The notes beneath the pieces were generated by a model that was not told where the DNA came from, made no database searches, and worked only from the letters and a program-made list of their open reading frames with translations. A program made the translations under genes and the position numbers. Of a stretch of 64,000 nt of DNA, positions 15,925 through 24,638 are shown piece after piece. This stretch comes from Elusimicrobiota bacterium (GTDB taxonomy: Bacteria > Elusimicrobiota > Elusimicrobia > UBA1565 > UBA9628), in assembly GCA_016209035.1 (NCBI GenBank), contig JACQWX010000076.1, positions 1-64,000 on the forward strand. The letters run 5' to 3'. The stretch's first letter is position 1; every line of letters starts with the position of its first letter.

Positions 15925-17019
15925 CTACCGGGGCTTCCGGGCCCCCGAGGGGATCCTCTTGGAGAGAGCCTCGAAACCGGCGTCGAGGTCGGGTTTGCGG
16001 ATGTGACCCATGTGGGCGACGCGGATGATCCTGCCCTTCAACGGGCCCTGCCCGCCGGCGATGGAGATCCTACCTTCCCGCAGGATGTCCTTGACGAGCT
16101 TGTTGCCGTCAAGACCCGCCGGCAGGCGGAAGGCCGAGAGGATGTTGCAGGGATCCTTCGGATAAAGCTCCAAGCCCAACTCCCGGCCTCGCTCGCGGGC
16201 GTAGCGCGCGAGCCCGGCAGTTCGCTTCCACACGTTCTCGATGCCTTCCGCGCGGATCAATCCGAGGGCCTCCACCTGAGCGGCCACGAGCGCGACGGCC
16301 GGGGTGAAGGGTGTTTCGCGCTCCGGCACGGAGCGCGCCATCATCCTCCAGTCAAAGTAGTATCGGGGGAGGGTCGCCGTCTCCACCAGCCTCCAAGCCC
16401 GGTCCGAGACCGCCATGAAGGCGAGGCCTGGAGCGTTCATCAGCGCCTTCTGGGAGGCCGATAGCACCACGTCGAGCCCCCAGGAGTCGGTCTCCAAAGG
16501 CTCCCCGCCGAGGCCCGAGATGGCGTCGACCACCAGGATGGCGTCGGACTCGGCGCGCACCACGCAGGAGAGGGACTGGAGGTCGTTGACGATCCCCGTG
16601 GAGGTGTCGGCGTGCTGGAGCAGGACGACCTTGGCGTCGGGGTGGGCCTTGAGCGCAGCCCCGAGCTTCTCCGGGGATGCGGCATGGCCCCACTCCTCGC
16701 CGATCACGACCGGGGAGAGGCCGTAGGCCCGCACGATCTCGGCGAACCGGTCGCCGAAGAGGCCGGCGGCGTGCACGACGGCCTTGTCGCCGGGAGACAG
16801 GAGGTTGGCGACCGCGGACTCCATGGCGCCCGTGCCCGACGATGTCAGGATCAGCACCCGGTTCTTGGTGCGCAGCGCGTACCGGAGGTCCTCCAGCAGG
16901 GTCTCGAAGAGCCGGCCGAACTCCTCGGTCCGGTGGTGAATGATCGGGCGCGCCAGCGCCCGAAGAACCTCATCCGGAATGGGCGTGGGACCCGGCGTGA
17001 GCAGGATGTAAGGCTTCAA
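15925..17019 (-). CDS. Class V aminotransferase (alanine/serine-glyoxylate type)
   Basis: 364 residues, PLP-dependent. It opens with LLTPGPTPIPDEVLRAL, a family hallmark. The PLP-contacting Ser/Thr are in LTSSGTGAMESAVANL, the Asp in LVVDAISGLGGEPL and the Schiff-base Lys in LSASQKALMNAPG. The relatives are serine-glyoxylate, alanine-glyoxylate and the soluble-hydrogenase 42-kDa protein; the substrate pair cannot be set from sequence. The start is TTG 17019, which overlaps the Lon stop as TTGA; no ATG fits the family start. Confidence 0.85.
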   Translation of the reverse strand: MKPYILLTPGPTPIPDEVLRALARPIIHHRTEEFGRLFETLLEDLRYALRTKNRVLILTSSGTGAMESAVANLLSPGDKAVVHAAGLFGDRFAEIVRAYGLSPVVIGEEWGHAASPEKLGAALKAHPDAKVVLLQHADTSTGIVNDLQSLSCVVRAESDAILVVDAISGLGGEPLETDSWGLDVVLSASQKALMNAPGLAFMAVSDRAWRLVETATLPRYYFDWRMMARSVPERETPFTPAVALVAAQVEALGLIRAEGIENVWKRTAGLARYARERGRELGLELYPKDPCNILSAFRLPAGLDGNKLVKDILREGRISIAGGQGPLKGRIIRVAHMGHIRKPDLDAGFEALSKRIPSGARKPR

Positions 17020-19451
17020 GAAGGCATTCCTTCGCCGGATTTCTTGGCGTGCAGACTCGGCCCCATTGCCGGAGGCTCGGGCTTGTAGGTGAGGGTCTGG
17101 GCGGGGCTCTCCGCGACCCCCTTCGCCGGCTCCAGGGAGATCTCCAGCACTTCGTCGATGGTCTGGACCGGAACCAGCTTGATGTCGGCGAAGATCTCGG
17201 GGGGGATGTCCTCGAGGTCCTTCTTGTTCCCCTCGGGGCAGAGCACCGTGTGGACGCCCTCGCGGTGCGCCGCCAGGACCTTCTCCTTGAGGCCTCCGAT
17301 TGCCAGGACCCTGCCCATGAGGGTGATCTCTCCCGTCATGGCGAGGCCGGCCTTCACCGGCCTGCCCGTCACCAGGCTGGCCACCGCGGCCGCGATGGCG
17401 ATGCCCGCCGACGGGCCGTCCTTGGGCGTCGCCCCCTCCGGGACGTGGATGTGGTAGTCCGTGTCCTTGAAGGCCTCCGGCCCGGCGCCGAGGCGCGCCG
17501 CGATGGACTTGACGTGCGAGAGCGCGGCCTGCGCCGACTCCGACATCACGGTCCCGAGCTTGCCAGTGAGCCGGAGCTCGCCCTTCCCCGGCACGGAGAC
17601 GACCTCGATGGCCATGGTGACGCCGCCGACCTCGGTCCAAGCCAGGCCGGTCGAGACGCCGACCGCGTTGAAGGAGTTGCGCTCCTTGTGGAACTTCGGG
17701 ATGCCGAGGAACTCCTGGAGGTTCTCCGCCGTGACCTTGATCCCGGGCGGACCATCATCCACGAGCTTCCTCGCGGACCTGCGCGCCACCGAGGCCATCT
17801 CCCGCTCGAGGCTGCGCACCCCGGCCTCGCGGGTGTACTCCTCGATGGCGCGGTCGATCGCCGCGTCGTCTAAGACGACGCGGTCTCCATGGAGGCCGTG
17901 CTCCTTCAGCTGTTTAGGCCAGAGATACGTCTTTGCTATGAGCCGCTTCTCCTCATGGGTGTACCCCGAGAAGCGCAGGGTCTCGAGCCGGTCCTGCAGG
18001 CTCACCGGGATGCCCTCGAGCGTGTTGGCCGTGCAGATGAACATGACCTGCGACAGGTCGAACTCGACGTCGAGGTAGTGGTCCATGAAGGTGTGGTTCT
18101 GCTCCGGGTCGAGCACCTCGAGCAGCGCCGCGGCGGGGTCGCCGCGCCAGTCCATGCCCATCTTGTCGATCTCGTCGAGCAGGAAGAGCGGGTTCCTGCT
18201 CCCGGCCTTGCGCAGGGACTGGATGATGCGGCCGGGCAGGGACCCGATGTAGGTCCGCCGGTGCCCGCGGATCTCCGCCTCGTCGCGCACCCCGCCCAGC
18301 GACATCCGGACGAACCGGCGGCCCACGGCGCGGGCGATGGAGCGGCCCAAGCTCGTCTTGCCCACGCCGGGGGGCCCCACGAAGCAGAGGATGGGCCCCT
18401 TGAGCTTCTTGGTCAGCTTGCACACCGCCAGGTACTCGAGGATGCGGTCCTTGGCCTTCCTGAGGTTGTAATGGTCCGCCTCCAGGATCTCGTGGGCGCG
18501 CTTCAGGTCCAGGTTGTCCCGGGTGCGCTTGGCCCAGGGGAGGTGGATCATCCAGTCCAGGTAGGTCCTGGCCACCGTGGCCTCGGGAGAGTACGGCATC
18601 ATCTTCTCGAGCCGGCCGGCCTCCTTCAAGGAAGCCTCGTCGGCCTCCTTGGGCATGGAGGCCTCCTTGATGGACTTGCGCAGGTCCTCGATCTCCTTGG
18701 CGAAATCGTCCTTCTGGCGGAGCTCCTTCTGGATGGCCTTCATCTGCTCCGTCAGGTAGTACTCCTTCTGGCTCTTCTCGATCTGGGTCTTGACCCTGGT
18801 GTGGATCTTCCGCTCCAGGTTCATGATCTCGATCTCGCCCTTGAGGAGCTCGCCGATCTTCGAGAGCCTCGCCACGCAGTCGATGGTCTCAAGCACGCTC
18901 TGCCGGTCGGAGGTCTTCACCAGGGAGTTCGCGGCGATGAGGTCGGCCAGGCGCGAGGGGTCCTCGATCTGATAGAGGTTGGAGAGGCCCTCCAGGTTCG
19001 CCTTGCGCGAAAGCTTGACATGCTCATCGAAGAGCTCGATGGAATGGCGCATGAGCGCCTTGATCTCGGTGGTCGGAGCGGGCGGGGGAGGCTCGGGATA
19101 CTCGAGGTCGGCCTCCCAGTACCCCTTCGTCTCCGAGAACTCCATCTTCGCCGCGGCCGCGCGCCGATGCCCCTGCAGGAAGACCTTGAGGGTCGAGTCC
19201 GGCATCCTCATGTACTGCACGACCTCGGCCAGGACCCCGACCGCGAAGAGGTCGCAGGCCCCCGGGTCCTCGATGTGGCTGGCCTTCTGCGCCACGACCC
19301 CCAGGAGCTTGGTCTGGGCCATGGCGGCCTCGAGCGCCTTGATGGACTTGGGCCTCCCCACGGAGAGCGGCAGGACCATGTGGGGGAAGACCACGACGTC
19401 CCTCACCGCCAACAAGGGCAGGCGGGCCGGCCGGGGAGGGTCGGTGCTCAC
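17016..19451 (-). CDS. lon: ATP-dependent protease Lon
   Basis: 811 residues in the usual order. An N-terminal LON domain ([20 protein letters not shown]) and coiled coil are followed by an AAA+ domain with Walker A ([14 protein letters not shown]) and Walker B ([10 protein letters not shown]). The C-terminal protease domain has catalytic Ser in [12 protein letters not shown] and Lys in [10 protein letters not shown]. Degrades misfolded and regulatory proteins in the cytosol. The start is GTG 19451, two bases after the clpP stop; a longer frame upstream only overlaps clpP. Part of the tig-clpP-lon group, where clpX is missing. Confidence 0.96.
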   Translation of the reverse strand: MSTDPPRPARLPLLAVRDVVVFPHMVLPLSVGRPKSIKALEAAMAQTKLLGVVAQKASHIEDPGACDLFAVGVLAEVVQYMRMPDSTLKVFLQGHRRAAAAKMEFSETKGYWEADLEYPEPPPPAPTTEIKALMRHSIELFDEHVKLSRKANLEGLSNLYQIEDPSRLADLIAANSLVKTSDRQSVLETIDCVARLSKIGELLKGEIEIMNLERKIHTRVKTQIEKSQKEYYLTEQMKAIQKELRQKDDFAKEIEDLRKSIKEASMPKEADEASLKEAGRLEKMMPYSPEATVARTYLDWMIHLPWAKRTRDNLDLKRAHEILEADHYNLRKAKDRILEYLAVCKLTKKLKGPILCFVGPPGVGKTSLGRSIARAVGRRFVRMSLGGVRDEAEIRGHRRTYIGSLPGRIIQSLRKAGSRNPLFLLDEIDKMGMDWRGDPAAALLEVLDPEQNHTFMDHYLDVEFDLSQVMFICTANTLEGIPVSLQDRLETLRFSGYTHEEKRLIAKTYLWPKQLKEHGLHGDRVVLDDAAIDRAIEEYTREAGVRSLEREMASVARRSARKLVDDGPPGIKVTAENLQEFLGIPKFHKERNSFNAVGVSTGLAWTEVGGVTMAIEVVSVPGKGELRLTGKLGTVMSESAQAALSHVKSIAARLGAGPEAFKDTDYHIHVPEGATPKDGPSAGIAIAAAVASLVTGRPVKAGLAMTGEITLMGRVLAIGGLKEKVLAAHREGVHTVLCPEGNKKDLEDIPPEIFADIKLVPVQTIDEVLEISLEPAKGVAESPAQTLTYKPEPPAMGPSLHAKKSGEGMPS

Positions 19452-19453
19452 CT

Positions 19454-20059
19454 TTAGGCCTTCGACGGCTGCAGGACGTGGTCGACGATGCCGTAGGCTT
19501 TCGCCTCGTCCGCGGACATGTAGTAGTTGCGCTCCATGTCGGACCGGAGCCTGTCCTCGGGCTGGCCCGTGTGCAGGGAGAGGACCCCGTTCAACCGTTC
19601 CTTGAGAAGCTGCATCTCGGCGGCCTCGATGGCGATGTCGCTCGCCTGGCCCGAGAGGTCGCCGCGGATGGCGGGCTGGTGGATCATGACCCGGGCGTGC
19701 GGGAGGATGAAGCGCTTGCCCTTCGAGCCCGCGGCCAGGAGCACCGCGCCGAAGGACATGGCCATGCCCATGCACATCGTGCGGATGGGGGCCTTGATGA
19801 ACTGCATCGTGTCATAGACGGCCAGGCCCGCCGACACCATGCCGCCGGGCGAGTTGATGTACAGGCTGATGTCCTTCTCGGGGTCCTCCGCGTCGAGGTA
19901 CAGGAGTTGGGAGATGATGAGGTTGGCCGAATCCGTGGTGACCGCGCCCTCCCAGCCCCCCGCGAAGACGATCCTCTCCTTGAGAAGGCGGGAATAGATG
20001 TCGTAGGCGATGGCCGAGCCCTGGTTCCAGGTCTCGAGGATGGTCGGTAGTATCATCAT
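19454..20059 (-). CDS. clpP: ATP-dependent Clp protease proteolytic subunit
   Basis: About 201 residues. The catalytic triad is Ser in [15 protein letters not shown], His in [12 protein letters not shown] and Asp near the C-terminus ([21 protein letters not shown] region). It forms the serine-protease barrel that works with a Clp ATPase, which is not encoded nearby. The start ATG 20059 gives the family-like MMILPTILE opening and lies six bases after a TATAAT box. A TTG at 20074 with AAGGAG upstream is an alternative. Follows tig by 7 bases. Confidence 0.95.
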   Translation of the reverse strand: MMILPTILETWNQGSAIAYDIYSRLLKERIVFAGGWEGAVTTDSANLIISQLLYLDAEDPEKDISLYINSPGGMVSAGLAVYDTMQFIKAPIRTMCMGMAMSFGAVLLAAGSKGKRFILPHARVMIHQPAIRGDLSGQASDIAIEAAEMQLLKERLNGVLSLHTGQPEDRLRSDMERNYYMSADEAKAYGIVDHVLQPSKA

Positions 20060-20065
20060 GGTCGC

Positions 20066-20071
20066 ATTATA
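20066..20071 (-). promoter_or_regulatory. TATAAT box six bases before clpP ATG
   Basis: On the minus strand TATAAT at 20071-20066 overlaps the tig stop codon. It is followed by six bases and the clpP ATG at 20059. It could give clpP-lon its own leaderless transcript in addition to read-through from tig. Confidence 0.45.
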
Positions 20072-21317
20072 CAAATAACGCCTTCTCCTTGAGGAAGGCG
20101 ATGGTCTTGCGGTCCCGGATGATGCCCGCGATGGTGTCCTTGCGCTCCTCGAAGAGCTTGCGCAGCTCCTCCTTATGGGCTTCGTCGCGCGCCGCGCCGA
20201 GGGACTTCTCCATCTCGGCCTTGATCTCTTCGTCCAAGGCCGAGAGTTTCTCGCGGTCCGCGATGGACTGGAGGATGTAGGAGAGCCGGAGCTCCTTCTC
20301 CGCCTGGGGGGCTAGCCTGGGCTTGAGCTTCTCCGCCTCGCCGGCGGGCCAAGGCCTCTCGCCGAGGTACTGCTTCCTGAGCCGCTCGACCATGGACTCC
20401 ACCTGGGCCTCGACCAGGGAGGGGGGAAGCGGGATCTGGTTCGCCTTGAGCAGCGCCTCTTCGATCTGGGCGACGACCTCGCGTTCGGAACGCTCCCTGC
20501 CCTCTTTCTCGATGACCTCCTTGAGCGCGGCCCGGAGCTCTTCCAGGGTCTGGAAGCCCAGGTCCTTGGCGAAATCGCCGTCCAGGGGCGGCAGGACCTT
20601 CTTCTTGATCTCGCGCGCCGTCACGGTCAGGACGGCGTCCTTCTTGCGGAGCTTGACCGGGATGTCCCGCGTCTCGCCCCGGGCCTGGCCCTCGAGCCCC
20701 TTGGAGAGCCCCTCCAGGTTCTCGTCCGACGACATGTCCACCAGGACGCCGGATCCGGCCAGGCCCTGCCGGCCGACATAGTCCACCACGACATAGTGGC
20801 TCTTCCCGACGACCGCCGCGTCATCGAGCTCGAGCCGCGCATGGCTCTCGCGGAGGTCCTCGAGGCGCGAGGCTAGCGCCTCGTCGGTCGCGGGGTAGGA
20901 ACTCAGCCGCACCGGGATCTTGGCGTAGGCCTTGGGCGCCACCTCCGGCGCGACCTCGGCCACGACCGTGAGCCTCAAGGGCTCGCCGGGCTTGCGGGCG
21001 ACGTCCGATATCCTCGGCGGGGCGACCGGGCCGATCTGGAGCTCGCGCAGCGCGGCCGGGACGTATTTCTTGATCATGTCCTCGACGGCGAGCTCCATGG
21101 CGCGGTCCGAGAAGTTCCTCTGGATGAGCTCCATGGGAGCCTTGCCGGGCCTGAACCCGGGCAGATGGGCGTGGGATTGGATCCGCAGGAGGCCGTTGTG
21201 CGCCTCGGCGTCGACCTCATCCGCGGGGACCTCCACGGAGAAAGTCACGAGGCATCCGTCCTCCTTCACCTTTTTGAAACGAGGCTGGTTCGGCGATTGT
21301 CTGGTGAATAGACCCAT
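20067..21317 (-). CDS. tig: Trigger factor
   Basis: 416 residues, in the usual range for this ribosome-bound chaperone. The ribosome-docking signature is [15 protein letters not shown] (canonical GFRxGKxP). A central PPIase-like segment follows, then a long helical C-terminal arm ([20 protein letters not shown]). Starts at ATG 21317 with AAGGAG 6 bases upstream; frames running further upstream cross a tRNA. It follows tRNA-Lys and tRNA-Leu and heads the tig-clpP-lon proteostasis genes. Confidence 0.94.
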   Translation of the reverse strand: MGLFTRQSPNQPRFKKVKEDGCLVTFSVEVPADEVDAEAHNGLLRIQSHAHLPGFRPGKAPMELIQRNFSDRAMELAVEDMIKKYVPAALRELQIGPVAPPRISDVARKPGEPLRLTVVAEVAPEVAPKAYAKIPVRLSSYPATDEALASRLEDLRESHARLELDDAAVVGKSHYVVVDYVGRQGLAGSGVLVDMSSDENLEGLSKGLEGQARGETRDIPVKLRKKDAVLTVTAREIKKKVLPPLDGDFAKDLGFQTLEELRAALKEVIEKEGRERSEREVVAQIEEALLKANQIPLPPSLVEAQVESMVERLRKQYLGERPWPAGEAEKLKPRLAPQAEKELRLSYILQSIADREKLSALDEEIKAEMEKSLGAARDEAHKEELRKLFEERKDTIAGIIRDRKTIAFLKEKALFV

Positions 21318-21330
21318 GAAAGACTCCTTA

Positions 21331-21412
21331 TGGGCGGGGGGGGAGTTGAACCCCCAAGCCTTTCGGCACACGGTCCTAAGCCGTGCGCGTCTGCCAGTTC
21401 CGCCACCCGCCC
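21331..21412 (-). tRNA. tRNA-Leu (anticodon TAG)
   Basis: On the minus strand the acceptor stem GGGCGGG pairs with CCCGCCC. The T arm GGGGG-TTCAACT-CCCCC is perfect. The anticodon loop reads CTTAGGA (TAG), and there is a long variable arm typical of tRNA-Leu. The discriminator is A and CCA is not encoded. Lies 13 bases upstream of tig. Confidence 0.93.
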
Positions 21413-21424
21413 CTGAAAAACATT

Positions 21425-21450
21425 CCAATGGCCGCCGACGCGGTCATTGG
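21425..21450. other. Hairpin between the two tRNA genes
   Basis: CCAATG(G/A)CCGC arms of 11 bases with one mismatch flank a 4-base loop, between tRNA-Lys and tRNA-Leu on their shared leftward transcript. Possibly a processing or pausing element; no U-tract follows. Confidence 0.4.
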
Positions 21451-21456
21451 AAAACA

Positions 21457-21529
21457 TGGGCTATACAGGAATCGAACCTGTAACCTTGCGCTTAAGAGGC
21501 GCCTGCTCTACCAATTGAGCTAATAGCCC
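21457..21529 (-). tRNA. tRNA-Lys (anticodon CTT)
   Basis: On the minus strand the acceptor GGGCTAT pairs with ATAGCCC. The D arm is GCTCAATTGGTAGAGC, the anticodon loop CTCTTAA (CTT) and the T arm ACAGG-TTCGATT-CCTGT. The outermost anticodon-stem pair is a G-A mismatch. The discriminator is A and CCA is not encoded. First gene of the leftward tRNA-tig operon. Confidence 0.93.
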
Positions 21530-21554
21530 CCTGCGGTGTTCGAAGCACCGCAGG
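21530..21554. other. Perfect 9-bp hairpin abutting the 5' end of tRNA-Lys
   Basis: CCTGCGGTG and CACCGCAGG flank a 7-base loop and touch the mature 5' end of tRNA-Lys. On the leftward transcript this would be the leader next to the RNase P cut. It lies between the divergent promoters. Confidence 0.4.
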
Positions 21555-21573
21555 CATTGTAACAAATTGGATA

Positions 21574-21601
21574 TTGAAATTGTAGGAGGTCCTGCTATAA
21601 T
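21574..21601 (+). promoter_or_regulatory. Promoter of the GYF/coiled-coil gene (extended -10)
   Basis: TTGAAA at 21574-21579, 16 bases, then TATAAT at 21596-21601 preceded by TG (TGCTATAAT, an extended -10). Transcription would start near 21608, directly at the foot of the hairpin that precedes the ATG at 21641. Confidence 0.65.
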
Positions 21602-21608
21602 CTCGACT

Positions 21609-21635
21609 GCTTCCCTCCCCGCGGGGGAGGGAAGC
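21609..21635 (+). promoter_or_regulatory. RBS-burying hairpin in the leader of the GYF/coiled-coil gene
   Basis: A perfect 12-3-12 palindrome: GCTTCCCTCCCC, loop GCG, GGGGAGGGAAGC. The 3' arm holds the only Shine-Dalgarno-like sequence (GGGGAGG), and the ATG follows 5 bases after the stem. Folded, it would hide the ribosome site. Confidence 0.6.
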
Positions 21636-21640
21636 GACAC

Positions 21641-23638
21641 ATGAGATACTGGATCTTCCAGAACAACCAGGTGCTCGGGCCCCACGAGACCGACGATATC
21701 TCGCAGCTCCCGTATTTCTCGGCTGAGTCTCTGGTGTGCCCCGAAGGCCGCAAGGGCACGAGCATGGGGGATTGGCAGCGGGCGGGCCTCGTCCCGGAAC
21801 TCTCCCTCTCGCTGGTCAAGGCTTCGCAGCTTTCCGTCACATCGAGACCCGGGGATTCCCCGCGGGTCATCGCGGGGCTCCCCCCGGAGCCGACCCTGAG
21901 GGACCTGGCCGCCCTGGGAAGCCTCCAGGAGAAGGTGAGCTTCCTGGAAAACGCCCTCTCCCTTCTGCAGGGAGAGCTGCGCATGAAGGACACGGAACTC
22001 TCCACCCTGCACATCCAGTTCGAGGAGAGGGGCGTCCAGGCCTCGGACCTCAAGAAGAAGCTCGACTCCCTGGAGGCCAAGCTCGCCGAGATGGGCGAGG
22101 CCTTCAAGGAGAACATCCAGAAGGCGGTGGAGGAGGAGCGGGGCACGGCCACCAGCGTGGAGAACCAGCGCAAGACCATCGAGGGGCTCTCCACGGACCT
22201 GGCCAAGCTCCAGGGCGAGCTGCGCGAGATCGAGAAGCCCGTCGGCGAGATCGAGAGGATCAAGGAGGAGATCCAGCAGATCGGCAAGCCCGCCGGCGAG
22301 ATCGAGAAGCTGAAGGAGGAACTCCACAACATCGAGAAGCCCGTCGGCGAGATCGAGAAGCTGAAGGAAGAGCTCCATGAGATCGAGAAGAAGGTGGAGG
22401 CCGCGGCCGCCGCCCCGGCCCCTGGGCCTTCGGCCCAGGCCCAGCCCGCAGCCACTCCCGGTTTCGAGCCGATCATCGGCTCGCCTCCCGCAGGGGCCCC
22501 CCCGGCCGAGCCCGTCCCTGGCTTCGCCTCGCCTCCTTTTGTCGCGCCTTCTCCCGACCAGGGCGTTGCCGGGTTCGTAGGGGGAGTCCCTGACGCTGCG
22601 GCGAAGCCCGCCGTGATCCCCCCGGTCGCCGACGCGTCCCCCCCGGCCAAGCCGAAGAAGACGAAGCTCCTCATCTTCGCGGTGGTCGGCGTCGCCCTGG
22701 CGACAGTGAGCGCCTATTTCCTGGGAGTGATCCCGACCGGCAAGAAGGCTGCGCCCCCAGAACCCGTTCAAGAGGCCCCGCCGCCGGCCCCCCCGCCTCC
22801 GGCCGAGCCTCCTCCCGAGGTGGTCGAGGCCCAGCGCAAGATCCTGGCCCTGGAGATCCTCCGGGCATGGCCCTTGCCCAGCGGCAAGACGGTGGCCATG
22901 GAGCTGGAAGGCGGCGCGGCCGTGCCAGCGCCCCCCGGGCCTTCGGCCCAGGCCGCGGGAGCGCAGGATCCGGCGGCCTCCGCCGGGCTCACTCCCTGGA
23001 TGGTGGAGAAGACCAAGGACGGCGTCTACCAAGCGAATTTCTACCCCGCGAAGGATTCGCCCCTGGGGGCCGAGGTCCTGGCCTTCGAGATCACGCTGGA
23101 GACCAAGGCGGTGAAGGGGCTCAACAAGCCGGCGGAGAATATCCTGGCAGGCAAGCCGGCGAAGGAACCGCCGCCCAAGCCCAAGAAGACGGCCATCAAG
23201 CCCAAGAAGACCGCCGATGCGGACGCCGAGGCGCTGTTCGGGGTTGATCCAGAGTCGGCAAAGCCCGCCGACCTTTCTGAAGTGGACGAGCTCTTCGGCG
23301 CCCCGGCCGACGGCGCGCCGGCCGAGGCCTCGGCGAGACCCAAGCCCAAAGCTTCGGCGCGGCCCCCCGGCCGCAGGAGATCCGCGGCCCAGCCCGCGGC
23401 CGAGGCAGGCTCGGAGCCGAGCCTCGACGACCTGCTCGCGCCCGAGCCGAGGAAGGCCGACCCCAAGGCCGCGCCCGCTCCCCCCCGTCCCGCCGGGACG
23501 TCCAAGAAGGCGTCCCATTCCCATCACTCACAGGAAGGGACTGTCCCGCAAGGCGGGACGCCCGCGCCCCATGCGCCTACGGCGCAGGAGTCCGAGGCCG
23601 ACGACGCCAAGCTGCTCGACGACCTGCTCGGACAGTAG
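21641..23638 (+). CDS. GYF-like / coiled-coil / single-membrane-segment protein, function unknown
   Basis: 665 residues. The N-terminal 60 resemble a bacterial GYF_2 domain (MRYWIFQNNQVLGPHETDDI). A coiled coil of about 160 residues follows, including three 17-residue repeats of the type IEKPVGEIEKLKEELHE. After a Pro/Ala-rich linker there is one membrane helix (LLIFAVVGVALATVSAYFLG, about residue 345). The rest is a Pro/Ala/Lys-rich region with short acidic motifs (EVDELFGAPAD and SLDDLLAPEP). Probably a cell-envelope scaffold; no enzyme motif is visible. Expressed from its own promoter with an RBS hairpin. Confidence 0.75.
   Translation: MRYWIFQNNQVLGPHETDDISQLPYFSAESLVCPEGRKGTSMGDWQRAGLVPELSLSLVKASQLSVTSRPGDSPRVIAGLPPEPTLRDLAALGSLQEKVSFLENALSLLQGELRMKDTELSTLHIQFEERGVQASDLKKKLDSLEAKLAEMGEAFKENIQKAVEEERGTATSVENQRKTIEGLSTDLAKLQGELREIEKPVGEIERIKEEIQQIGKPAGEIEKLKEELHNIEKPVGEIEKLKEELHEIEKKVEAAAAAPAPGPSAQAQPAATPGFEPIIGSPPAGAPPAEPVPGFASPPFVAPSPDQGVAGFVGGVPDAAAKPAVIPPVADASPPAKPKKTKLLIFAVVGVALATVSAYFLGVIPTGKKAAPPEPVQEAPPPAPPPPAEPPPEVVEAQRKILALEILRAWPLPSGKTVAMELEGGAAVPAPPGPSAQAAGAQDPAASAGLTPWMVEKTKDGVYQANFYPAKDSPLGAEVLAFEITLETKAVKGLNKPAENILAGKPAKEPPPKPKKTAIKPKKTADADAEALFGVDPESAKPADLSEVDELFGAPADGAPAEASARPKPKASARPPGRRRSAAQPAAEAGSEPSLDDLLAPEPRKADPKAAPAPPRPAGTSKKASHSHHSQEGTVPQGGTPAPHAPTAQESEADDAKLLDDLLGQ
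22229..22381 (+). repeat. Three tandem 51-bp repeats in the coiled coil
   Basis: Three in-frame 17-codon units encode IEKPVGEIERIKEEIQQ, IGKPAGEIEKLKEELHN and IEKPVGEIEKLKEELHE, then a partial fourth (IEKKV). The high DNA identity indicates recent tandem duplication. Confidence 0.8.
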
Positions 23639-23680
23639 CCCCCGCACTTGAGCGCCGGAAGATAAACTGATACATTCCTT

Positions 23681-24244
23681 ATGTATCGCAGGCAGGAGAG
23701 GATCAGCGGCATGGAACAAGAAAGGCTCCTCAATCTGGGCGAAGAACGATTCACCGAGTTCACGGACAAGGTCCAGGGCATGACCGCCCGGGCCGAAGAC
23801 CTCCTCTTCCGGGCCCAGCGCTGGGCCAACGCCGTCAAGAACAAAACGGCCTACAAGGACAACCTCTTCGCGGACGACCTCCAGATACTGCGGCGGCATG
23901 TCCGGTCCTTCATCCAGGACAGCACCTCGCTGGCCGGTCTCATGGAGTGGATAGACCGCGAATGTCACTTCGACCCGGACACGAGGGCCCTGGACAAGGC
24001 CCGCTCCCTCCTCAAGATGGTGAGCCAGTTCGAGAAGGACCTCGCCAACCTCAACGAACAGCTCCGCCATCTGCACCATTTGGTCCCTGAGACCGACCTC
24101 AAGGTGGAGGCCTGGTACATGGTCCAAGACGTCGAAGTCCTTTACGACAAGGCGAAGGGCTATCCCTTCTTGATCTCCTCCAGGGTCATGCTCAAGATAT
24201 CCACCCCGGAGAACGGGACGCAGGACAGTGGACCTCCTGCTTAG
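23681..24244 (+). CDS. Helical hypothetical protein
   Basis: 187 residues, predicted almost wholly alpha-helical and soluble, with no signal or membrane segment. I recognise no family. Examples of its sequence are LLFRAQRWANAVKNKTAYKD and LRHLHHLVPETDLKVEAWYM. The ATG at 23681 follows GATACA by six bases (a weak leaderless-type box). An internal ATG at 23711, with AGGAGAGG upstream, is an equal candidate. It overlaps the next small membrane-protein gene by 17 bases and starts the operon leading to the SpoIID-like protein and GT4. Confidence 0.65.
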   Translation: MYRRQERISGMEQERLLNLGEERFTEFTDKVQGMTARAEDLLFRAQRWANAVKNKTAYKDNLFADDLQILRRHVRSFIQDSTSLAGLMEWIDRECHFDPDTRALDKARSLLKMVSQFEKDLANLNEQLRHLHHLVPETDLKVEAWYMVQDVEVLYDKAKGYPFLISSRVMLKISTPENGTQDSGPPA

Positions 24245-24638
24245 GCTCACCAGCGCCAAGACCCTGCTCGTCTTGCTCGTTGCGTTCGGCGGCCTGGTCC
24301 TCGCCGTGCGCTACAGGGCCTATCCCATAGCCAAATTCAACGAGTGGCGCTACCCTGCGCAGAAGGGATCGAGCCCCCTGGGGGCCGAGATTCTCCGGGA
24401 CCTGGACAACAAGGAGCACAACAGGATCGAGTCCCTCTACCGCAGCGTCCTGGCGGACTTGGCGAAGGCCAAGAGCGAAGGCTTCGAGGTCGCGGACCTG
24501 GAAACCCGGGCGGACACCGCCCGCTCTTTCAACGCGGCGCCCACCCGGGCCGACGCCGACCGGCTGCTCAACGAGGTGCGCCGCGACATCCCCATCAAGG
24601 CTTCCGAGACCGTCGACCTGCGAGGCTCTCCCCCATGA
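24228..24638 (+). CDS. Small single-pass membrane protein, unknown function
   Basis: 136 residues from a GTG start. One N-terminal membrane helix (LLVLLVAFGGLVLAVRYRAY) is followed by a charged helical domain (KEHNRIESLYRSVLADLAKA). No motif is recognised. It overlaps the preceding gene by 17 bases and the SpoIID-like gene as ATGA, so it is probably an accessory of that envelope module. Confidence 0.65.
   Translation: MDLLLRLTSAKTLLVLLVAFGGLVLAVRYRAYPIAKFNEWRYPAQKGSSPLGAEILRDLDNKEHNRIESLYRSVLADLAKAKSEGFEVADLETRADTARSFNAAPTRADADRLLNEVRRDIPIKASETVDLRGSPP

Noticed and set aside
16352-17640. Extended N-terminus of the aminotransferase reaching to 17640
   Set aside because: The added residues are a shadow of the lon C-terminus; family alignment starts at [11 protein letters not shown], just at the TTG at 17019.
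17889-19457. Plus-strand open frame of 522 codons opposite lon
   Set aside because: Composition (Leu/Asp/Val/Gly runs) is that of an antisense shadow, and lon is complete on the other strand.
22421-22439. Rho-independent terminator inside the coiled-coil gene
   Set aside because: The palindrome has no T-tract and lies in an intact frame; it fits the intragenic palindrome family better.
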